Assembly: GCF_019797765.1 (NCBI RefSeq)
Contig: NZ_CP081862.1
Span: 2,976,001 to 3,040,000, forward strand
Reading direction: 5' to 3'
Length of the DNA: 64,000 nt
From: Cellulomonas sp. C5510
GTDB taxonomy: Bacteria; Actinomycetota; Actinomycetes; Actinomycetales; Cellulomonadaceae
Shown piece by piece: positions 58,732 through 64,000 of this stretch. The notes below the pieces were generated by a model that was given only the letters and a program-made list of their open reading frames with translations, was not told the DNA's origin and made no database searches. Both the position numbers and the translations under genes were made by a program. The first letter of the stretch is position 1. The number at the start of each line of letters is the position of its first letter.

Positions 58732-58967
58732 GGCGTATCCACAGGGCAGCGAACGCACCTCCATTGCACAGGCGTCTCGGCCGAGCACCCCACGTTGGTC
58801 GGTGTGCGGGCACACGTAATGGCATGGCGACACGATTCGGATCGTCCGCAAGACGGGCGCGAGGGTTCACATCCCGCCGCAACGGGTGTCCAATGGGTGA
58901 CCTGCGCCCTGATCAGGGCAGGTCAGGGCATTCTGGGCGCCGTTTCAGGGGGGACGGTGGCGGCCCG

Positions 58968-59549
58968 ATGGTGAGCCGACCGCTTCTGCACCGCCTCGTG
59001 CTACTGACGTGCGGGGGGCTTCTGCTCACCTCCTGCACCTCGACCGATCCCGAGCCGACGCCATCGGCCACGACGACGGCGTCCGCGTCGCCGAGTCCGA
59101 CGTCGAACCCCACGCCCACGGTCGACCCGGCCGTCGAGGAGGCCACGGCGGCCATCCTCGACGCCTACCGCACCTACTGGTCCGTCTCGGTCGCCGCGCT
59201 CGCCGACCCGAGCGCGGGCCTGCCGGCCGACTTCGATCGCCTGATCGTCGACAAGGCGCGCGCGTCGCTCGCCGAGTCCGTCATCCGGCTCGACCAGCAA
59301 GGCCTCGTGATGACGGGCGAGCCCGTCATCGACCCCGAGGTCGACTCCGTGACGCTCGGCGAGCAGTCCGAAGCCCACGTCATCGACTGCGTCGACTCCA
59401 CCAACTGGATCCCCACCTTCCGCGACACCGGCGACCCCGCTGCCTCCGAAGGGCAGAACGCCGTCGTCGAGGTCGAGGCCTGGGCGACCGTCTTCGACGA
59501 CCGCTGGGTCATCAGGGAGGTCGAAGTCCACAGGGACCGGCCGTGCTGA
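58968..59549 (+). CDS. Lipoprotein preceding the Tad-type operon
   Basis: A 193-residue lipoprotein. A signal peptide with lipobox LLLTSCTS (Cys about 23), a Thr/Ser/Pro linker (residues 25-55), then a compact domain beginning EEATAAILDAYRTYWSVSVA and ending VIREVEVHRDRPC, which by pattern resembles NTF2-like outer-surface domains. Two Cys (CVDST and the C-terminal one) may form a disulfide. AGGGGGGACGG precedes the ATG at 58968. It is four bases overlapped by the next gene, so it belongs to the same operon as the secreted protein. Confidence 0.75.
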   Translation: MVSRPLLHRLVLLTCGGLLLTSCTSTDPEPTPSATTTASASPSPTSNPTPTVDPAVEEATAAILDAYRTYWSVSVAALADPSAGLPADFDRLIVDKARASLAESVIRLDQQGLVMTGEPVIDPEVDSVTLGEQSEAHVIDCVDSTNWIPTFRDTGDPAASEGQNAVVEVEAWATVFDDRWVIREVEVHRDRPC

Positions 59550-60451
59550 CGCGCCTGACGGCCGTCGTCGGCCTCGCCGTGCTGCTCGCGAGCGCAGCGC
59601 CAGCCCAGCCCGCCACCGCCGCCGGCGGCGTCACCTGTCCCCCGCCGCTGATCATCTGCGAGGTCGAGGTCGAGGACCCGGGCAACCCGGCCCAGCCACC
59701 AGCCGACCCGCCGGTGGTCGACGTCGGCGCGGGTCAGTGCGTCACGTTCCGCGGGAACGTCGTGCCCTGCTGGGACGACCTCTGGGGCTGGTTCAACGCC
59801 TCGGACTCCTGCTACTACCGGCTCACCGAGCCGGCGCCTCCGGGGACCGACGCCGTCTGGGAAGGCCACTACCCCGACGGCGCGATCTACGACGTCACCT
59901 GTGCCGAGCCGCTCAGGGTGCCCGGCACCAACGGCGGTTGGACGTGGCTCCCCACGCCGCCGCCCGGCTACGGCGGCGACCCCGCGCAACTCGCCCGCCG
60001 CGCCGTCGACCAGATGGCGCTCGAAGGACCGGCGATCCGCACCCCACTCGCTGAGGGCGAGTTCGGCACCGTCGGCATCCCGCTCTGGCTCTGGACCGAC
60101 CAGACGGCCACGACCTGGGGCCCGAACACCGCAACGGCGTCGGTCCCTGGTCTCGCCGTCACAGCCACCGCACGCGCGCGGTGGATCGACTGGGACCTCG
60201 GCGACGGCACGCGGATGCGATGCGACGGTCCCGGGACGCCCTACATCCCCGGGCGGGTCGAGTCCCCAACGTGCGACCACGTCTACGCCGCTTCATCCGC
60301 CGGGCGTCCTGACGACGCCTACACCGTCACCGGCACGACCACGTGGGACATCACGTGGTCCGGCGGTGGCACCTCCGGGAGCCTCCAGGTCACCCGGACC
60401 TCCACCGCGTCCGTCCGCATCGGAGAACTGCAGGTGCTCACGACGAGCTGA
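59543..60451 (+). CDS. Secreted protein of unknown function
   Basis: A 302-residue exported protein. It has a cleavable signal (LTAVVGLAVLLASAAPAQPA, then TAAGG) and no later helix. Cys pairs (CPPPLIIC, CVTFRGNVVPC, SCYY...VTC) suggest disulfides. The second half is beta-rich and Thr-rich with a PKD-like signature WDLGDGTRMRC...CDHVYAASSAG. The proteins of this type I recall sit directly upstream of SAF/TadZ/TadA genes in actinobacterial mobile elements, so it may be a surface component of the apparatus. Exact role unknown. Confidence 0.7.
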   Translation: MLTRLTAVVGLAVLLASAAPAQPATAAGGVTCPPPLIICEVEVEDPGNPAQPPADPPVVDVGAGQCVTFRGNVVPCWDDLWGWFNASDSCYYRLTEPAPPGTDAVWEGHYPDGAIYDVTCAEPLRVPGTNGGWTWLPTPPPGYGGDPAQLARRAVDQMALEGPAIRTPLAEGEFGTVGIPLWLWTDQTATTWGPNTATASVPGLAVTATARARWIDWDLGDGTRMRCDGPGTPYIPGRVESPTCDHVYAASSAGRPDDAYTVTGTTTWDITWSGGGTSGSLQVTRTSTASVRIGELQVLTTS

Positions 60452-60474
60452 CCACCTGCGGATCGGAGCCGACC

Positions 60475-61155
60475 ATGGCCACGAGTACCGACACCCGCCG
60501 CGAAGCCGCGGCCCCTGCCCCGACGGGTCCCCAGCGCCTGGCGCCGGTGGTTCCGCCGCGCGGTCGCCGCCGTCCCGGACTCATCACCGCCGGTGTCGCG
60601 CTGTCCGCCCTCGGCGCTCTCGTGGCCGTGTGGCTCGTCTCGTCGGCCGGTGACCGGACCGACGTGGTGATGCTCGCGCGCGACGTCGCGTATGGCACCA
60701 CCCTCACGGCCGACGACCTGACGACGACAGCCGTCGCCGTCGACGCGTCCGTTGCGACCGTGGGCGCCGAGGGGGCTTCCAGCCTTGTCGGCCAGGTCGC
60801 CAACGCCGATCTCGCCGCCGGCACGCTGCTCGCCCCGAGCGACGTTGCGCCAGCTGGACCACCCGGCCCGGGCGAGGCGCTCGTCCCCCTTCCCGCGACG
60901 GCAGAGCGCCTGCCGGCGACCGGGCTACGGCCGGGTGATCGCCTGCTTGTCGTCGACACCCCGACGCAGGCGGCCGACCCACCCACGGAGCGGCCCGAGA
61001 CCTTCGAGGTCGTGGTGGCCCGGGTGGGCGCGCCTGACTTGAACGGTGTCAGCGTCATCGACGTCGTCGCGGCCGCCGACGACGGCCCGGCGCTCGCCGC
61101 GCGTGCCGCGACGGGCCGGTTCGCCTTGGTCCTCCTCTCGCACGAGGAGCCCTGA
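60475..61155 (+). CDS. SAF-domain protein (CpaB/RcpC-like)
   Basis: A 226-residue protein. A short cytoplasmic Pro/Arg-rich leader, one helix (LITAGVALSALGALVAVWLV), then an SAF domain: VVMLARDVAYGTTLTADDLT and LVGQVANADLAAGTLLAPSD, typical of CpaB/RcpC, which in Tad systems aids secretin or wall-associated assembly. Here, in a monoderm, it would be a wall-side part. The ATG at 60475 follows a 23-base gap; the stop overlaps the next ATG. Confidence 0.85.
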   Translation: MATSTDTRREAAAPAPTGPQRLAPVVPPRGRRRPGLITAGVALSALGALVAVWLVSSAGDRTDVVMLARDVAYGTTLTADDLTTTAVAVDASVATVGAEGASSLVGQVANADLAAGTLLAPSDVAPAGPPGPGEALVPLPATAERLPATGLRPGDRLLVVDTPTQAADPPTERPETFEVVVARVGAPDLNGVSVIDVVAAADDGPALAARAATGRFALVLLSHEEP

Positions 61156-61928
61156 TGGCTGTCTTCACGCTCTGCTCCGCCTCCGGTGCGCCCGGTGTGA
61201 CGACCAGTGCCTTCGCGATCGCACACGTGTGGCACCTCGCCACCGGGCGGAGCGCACTGCTCGTCGACGCCGACCCCGTCGGCTCAGCGCTCATCCCCGC
61301 GTTCGCTGGAGCCGGGATCCCCTCGGGTGGCGGAATCCTGGCGGTGGCCGCCGAGCGAGCATCGTCTGCCGACGACATCCTCCGTCGGAGCGTGGCCCTG
61401 GATGACGATGCCGAGTGCCTCGTGCTCACGGGTGTCACGGAACCTGCGCAGGCGCGTCCGCTCGGCGCCGTCTGGACGACGCTCGTCGAGGCTGCCCACG
61501 AACTCGACGGCCTCGGGATCGACGTCCTGGCCGACGCAGGGCGGCTCGGGCACCGCTGGGAGCCGCAACAGCTCATCGATGCGGCGGACATCGCCGTCCT
61601 GGTGACCCGGACGAGCCTGTCCTCGGTGGCCCTCGCGCGGCCCGGCCTCGCCGAGCTCGCCAGGCGCCGCCCCGCCGGCACGCCGGTACGACTCCTTGTC
61701 GTCGGCCGACCGGCCCCGTACTCGTCGCGGGAGGTCGCCCGCGCACTGGACGGGGACGCGCTCCCGGAGATCCCGGATGATGCCGCCGGCGCGCACGCCC
61801 TCCTGCTGGCCGAGGCACCGAGCGGACGGTTGGGTCGGTCCGGCCTCTTCCGCGCCGCTCGTCAGACCGCCGCCGCCCTGGCCGGAGCCGCCACCACGAC
61901 CCGTGCCGGAGAGGTCGGTGTGCGATGA
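61155..61928 (+). CDS. TadZ/CpaE-like ParA-family protein
   Basis: A 257-residue MinD/ParA-fold protein that in Tad systems places the machine in the cell. The deviant Walker A region is SASGAPGVTTSAFAIA (GVTTSA instead of GKTT, with the Lys lost), so ATP hydrolysis is doubtful, as in many TadZ proteins. SALLVDADPVGSALIP carries the Walker A' Asp. DVLADAGRLGH stands at the Walker B position. One-base overlap with the SAF gene and four-base overlap with tadA show tight coupling. Confidence 0.8.
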   Translation: MAVFTLCSASGAPGVTTSAFAIAHVWHLATGRSALLVDADPVGSALIPAFAGAGIPSGGGILAVAAERASSADDILRRSVALDDDAECLVLTGVTEPAQARPLGAVWTTLVEAAHELDGLGIDVLADAGRLGHRWEPQQLIDAADIAVLVTRTSLSSVALARPGLAELARRRPAGTPVRLLVVGRPAPYSSREVARALDGDALPEIPDDAAGAHALLLAEAPSGRLGRSGLFRAARQTAAALAGAATTTRAGEVGVR

Positions 61929-63355
61929 CCGAGGACCTGCGCACGCCACGGCGGAACGGTCACCTCTCCCCCGCCGCACTTCCCGCCCTGCTCGACGGTG
62001 AGCGCGTATCGGCGCGATCGGTCGACCCCGGCACGGTGCGGGACGTCCGGCGGGCAGTCGCGGAGGCGCTCGCCACCCGCCTGCAGGCGGACGCCGTTCC
62101 CGATCCGGCGGCCCGTCGCGAGCTGGCCCGTTCCTTGCTGGCAGCCGAGCTCAGCGCGCGGGCACGCGCGCGCGTCGCGTCAGGACTCGATCCATGGCCT
62201 GTCGAGACGGAGATGGCCGTCGCCTCGGCCGTCATGGCAGCGCTCTTCGGGCTCGGTCGGCTGCAGCCGCTCGTCGACGACCCGCTGGTCGAGAACATCG
62301 AGGTCGACGGGTGCGACTCCGTCTGGATCTCGTACGCGGACGGTCACGACCGGAAGGGCGACCCTGTCGCTGAGTCCGACGCCGAACTCATCGAACTTCT
62401 GCAGCTTCTTGCGGCCCGAACCGGCGCCGACGAGCGCACGTTCACCTCCGCCCACCCGTCCCTGCACCTGCGCCTCGAGGACGGCTCGCGTCTGGCGGCG
62501 ATGGCGTGGACGACGCCGAGGCCGCACGTCGTCATCCGGCGGCACCGGGTCAAGGACGTCGACCTCGACGACCTCGTCCGCCTCGGCACCTTCGACCACA
62601 CGGTCGCCGCCTTCCTTCGGGCTGCGGTGCACGCAGGGAAGAACGTGGTCGTGACGGGTCTGCAGAACGCCGGCAAGACGACCCTCGTGCGAGCTCTGGC
62701 CAACGAGTTCCCGCCCCTGGAGCGCTTCGCCACCATCGAGAAGGAGTACGAGCTCCACCTGCACGACCTTCCCGAGCGGCATCCGCGTGTCGTCGCGATG
62801 GAGGCGCGTGAGGGGTCGACGGAGCGCGACGCGCACGGACGGCGCGCCGGGGAGGTGACGCTCACCGACCTCGTGACCGACGCGCTCCGGATGAACCTCC
62901 GCCGCATCATCGTCGGCGAGGTCCGCGGCGCCGAGGTGCTGCCCATGCTCGAGGCGATGTCCACCGGCGACGGTTCCATGTGCACGCTCCACGCCAGGAC
63001 CGCCCAGCACGGCATCGACCGCATCGTGACGCTATGCCTCTCGGCCGGCATCTCCATGACGGAGTCCTTCGCCTACCGCCTTCTCGCCGGCTCCGTCGAC
63101 CTCGTCGTCCACCTCACGCTCGAGGACGAGTCCGCGACCGGCGGGCCGAAGCGCAGGTTCGTGAGCGACGTCGTCGCCATCGAGGGCCTCGGCGAATCCT
63201 CCCGTCCTGCGACCACGGCGGTTTTCGGTCCGGGTCCCGACGGTCGGGCGGTCCCGCTCCACCGGCCAACCTTCCTTCCCGATCTCGTCCGGGCCGGCTT
63301 CGACCCGCGCCTGCTCGACGGCGGTGGATGGCTCGACGGCGGTGGTGCCCGATGA
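61925..63355 (+). CDS. tadA: TadA/CpaF-type secretion ATPase
   Basis: A 476-residue VirB11/GspE-superfamily ATPase driving assembly of the Tad-type pilus or secretion system. Walker A is VTGLQNAGKTTLVRA (residues about 242-256). The Asp box is ERFATIEKEYELHL, Walker B is RRIIVGEVRGAEVLPML, and the His box is GSMCTLHARTAQHGIDRI. The N-terminal CpaF domain includes DPLVENIEVDGCDSVWISYA. The length is normal. The stop overlaps the ATG of the next gene. Confidence 0.93.
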   Translation: MTEDLRTPRRNGHLSPAALPALLDGERVSARSVDPGTVRDVRRAVAEALATRLQADAVPDPAARRELARSLLAAELSARARARVASGLDPWPVETEMAVASAVMAALFGLGRLQPLVDDPLVENIEVDGCDSVWISYADGHDRKGDPVAESDAELIELLQLLAARTGADERTFTSAHPSLHLRLEDGSRLAAMAWTTPRPHVVIRRHRVKDVDLDDLVRLGTFDHTVAAFLRAAVHAGKNVVVTGLQNAGKTTLVRALANEFPPLERFATIEKEYELHLHDLPERHPRVVAMEAREGSTERDAHGRRAGEVTLTDLVTDALRMNLRRIIVGEVRGAEVLPMLEAMSTGDGSMCTLHARTAQHGIDRIVTLCLSAGISMTESFAYRLLAGSVDLVVHLTLEDESATGGPKRRFVSDVVAIEGLGESSRPATTAVFGPGPDGRAVPLHRPTFLPDLVRAGFDPRLLDGGGWLDGGGAR

Positions 63356-64000
63356 CGTCCACCTTGCTGGCCCTGCTCGCCGGCGTGCTGCTGCCCGCCG
63401 GATTCGTCATGACGATCGCCGGTGCCCGCCGGAGCGCGGCGCCGCGGCGCCCGAGGCCCCGTACGGGCGCGGCGTCCCTGCGCGGGTACGTCGCGTCGCG
63501 GCGCCTCCGGCTGGTGATCGCGCTCGCCGTCGGGTTGGCCGTCTGGGCGGTGTTCGCGTGGCCGATCGCCGGTGTGCTGGCCACAGGAACCGTCATCGGC
63601 CTGCCCGTCCTCCTGGGTGCGGGCACCGCGGAGCAGCGCCGGATCGACCGGCTCGAGGCGATCGAGGAATGGACCCGGCGGCTGTCGGATGTCCTCGTCG
63701 CCGGCGCCGGGCTCGAGCAGGCCGTGGCAGCGTCGGCGGCCACGGCGCCGGAGGCGATCCGGTCGGAGATCGCGGCGCTCGGGGCGCGCTTGGCCGCACG
63801 CTGGCCACCGGAGCAGGCACTCCGCGCGTTCGCCGACGACCTGGACGACGCCTCGGCCGACCTGGTCGTGAGCGCCCTGGTCCTGGCGACCCGCCGCCGC
63901 GGCCCGGGCCTCTCCCGGGTGCTGGTGTCCGTTGCCGACTCCGTGGCCGACGAGGTCGCCGCGCGGCGCAGGGTGGAGGCGGAGCGCGCCAAGCCGCGCG
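63352..64000 (+). CDS. tadB: TadB-type membrane platform protein (type II secretion F domain), incomplete
   Basis: The ATG at 63352 overlaps the tadA stop; the frame is open to the window end (216 codons). Two helices near the start (LLALLAGVLLPAGFVMTIAG and LAVGLAVWAVFAWPIAGVLA) are followed by EEWTRRLSDVLVAGAGLEQA and WPPEQALRAFADDLDDASAD, the T2SSF cytoplasmic domain. It would form the inner-membrane platform turned by TadA. The remainder, and probably tadC and pilin genes, lie to the right. Confidence 0.9.
   Translation, partial: MTSTLLALLAGVLLPAGFVMTIAGARRSAAPRRPRPRTGAASLRGYVASRRLRLVIALAVGLAVWAVFAWPIAGVLATGTVIGLPVLLGAGTAEQRRIDRLEAIEEWTRRLSDVLVAGAGLEQAVAASAATAPEAIRSEIAALGARLAARWPPEQALRAFADDLDDASADLVVSALVLATRRRGPGLSRVLVSVADSVADEVAARRRVEAERAKPR

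Larger units (their letters stand above)
54059..64000. mobile_element. Integrated island 2 (right end outside window)
   Basis: It starts at the second tRNA core, with integrase, excisionase-like gene, regulators and a Tad-type operon. No third copy of the core is seen before 64,000, so the element extends beyond. An intact CAU tRNA gene is expected at its right end. Confidence 0.6.

Noticed and set aside
1..64000. CRISPR arrays
   Set aside because: No regularly spaced direct repeats with unique spacers were seen. The only short tandem repeat is the coding hexamer at 7405.

Overview
High-GC DNA with dense, mostly GTG/ATG-started genes and many 4-base start/stop overlaps points to an actinobacterium, probably Micrococcales and plausibly Cellulomonas-like. 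This assignment is inference from composition and gene style only. The window has a chromosomal left part (1 to about 19.6 kb) and two tandem integrated elements (19.6-54.1 kb and 54.1 kb to beyond the right edge).

Left part. An ABC permease end, a DUF1304 protein, a DUF1275 protein, an ATP-dependent DNA ligase and a DUF4118 membrane protein precede an exopolysaccharide locus (5.3-17.1 kb). That locus encodes a Wzz-type tyrosine autokinase, its low-molecular-weight phosphatase, a GT2 and three GT4 glycosyltransferases, a Wzy-like polymerase/ligase, a flippase and an acyltransferase. The genes from 7.6 to 16.6 kb are nearly all joined by start/stop overlaps. The locus carries debris: a truncated second flippase at its start and a decayed kinase/phosphatase fusion at its end. 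A YdeI-like gene, an SDR and a divergent HTH regulator follow.

Island 1 (19.62-54.10 kb) is bounded by a 43-bp direct repeat (one mismatch) that is the 3' part of a CAU-anticodon tRNA gene read on the minus strand. A tyrosine integrase sits just inside the repeat. Cargo includes redox and detoxification genes (thioesterase, SDR, DUF5519, DoxX, HxlR, alcohol dehydrogenase, RND pump with MarR, glutathione peroxidase), a nest of insertion sequences (IS110 inside IS30 inside IS3), and a molybdoenzyme cassette. The cassette holds a three-subunit DMSO-reductase-family complex, the modABC importer with a TOBE regulator, and mobA, moaA, moaC, moaD, moaE, moeA, mogA and a MoeZ-like activator. It thus carries molybdate uptake, bis-MGD synthesis and an apoenzyme together. 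A diverged second copy of the peroxidase block and an MFS pump with MarR follow.

Island 2 (54.06 kb onward) repeats the layout: the same tRNA core, a closely related integrase and an excisionase-like gene, then an unusual HTH/sigma-region-4/TnsA-like nuclease fusion, a divergent sigma-like protein, a lipoprotein, a secreted protein, and the start of a Tad-type secretion/pilus operon (SAF, TadZ-like, TadA, TadB) running off the window. The intact tRNA gene is expected beyond base 64,000.

The most striking signal is in the IS110 element. Its 5' non-coding end folds on paper as a two-loop bridge RNA, and one loop carries guide sequences matching both sides of the IS30 site where the element sits.
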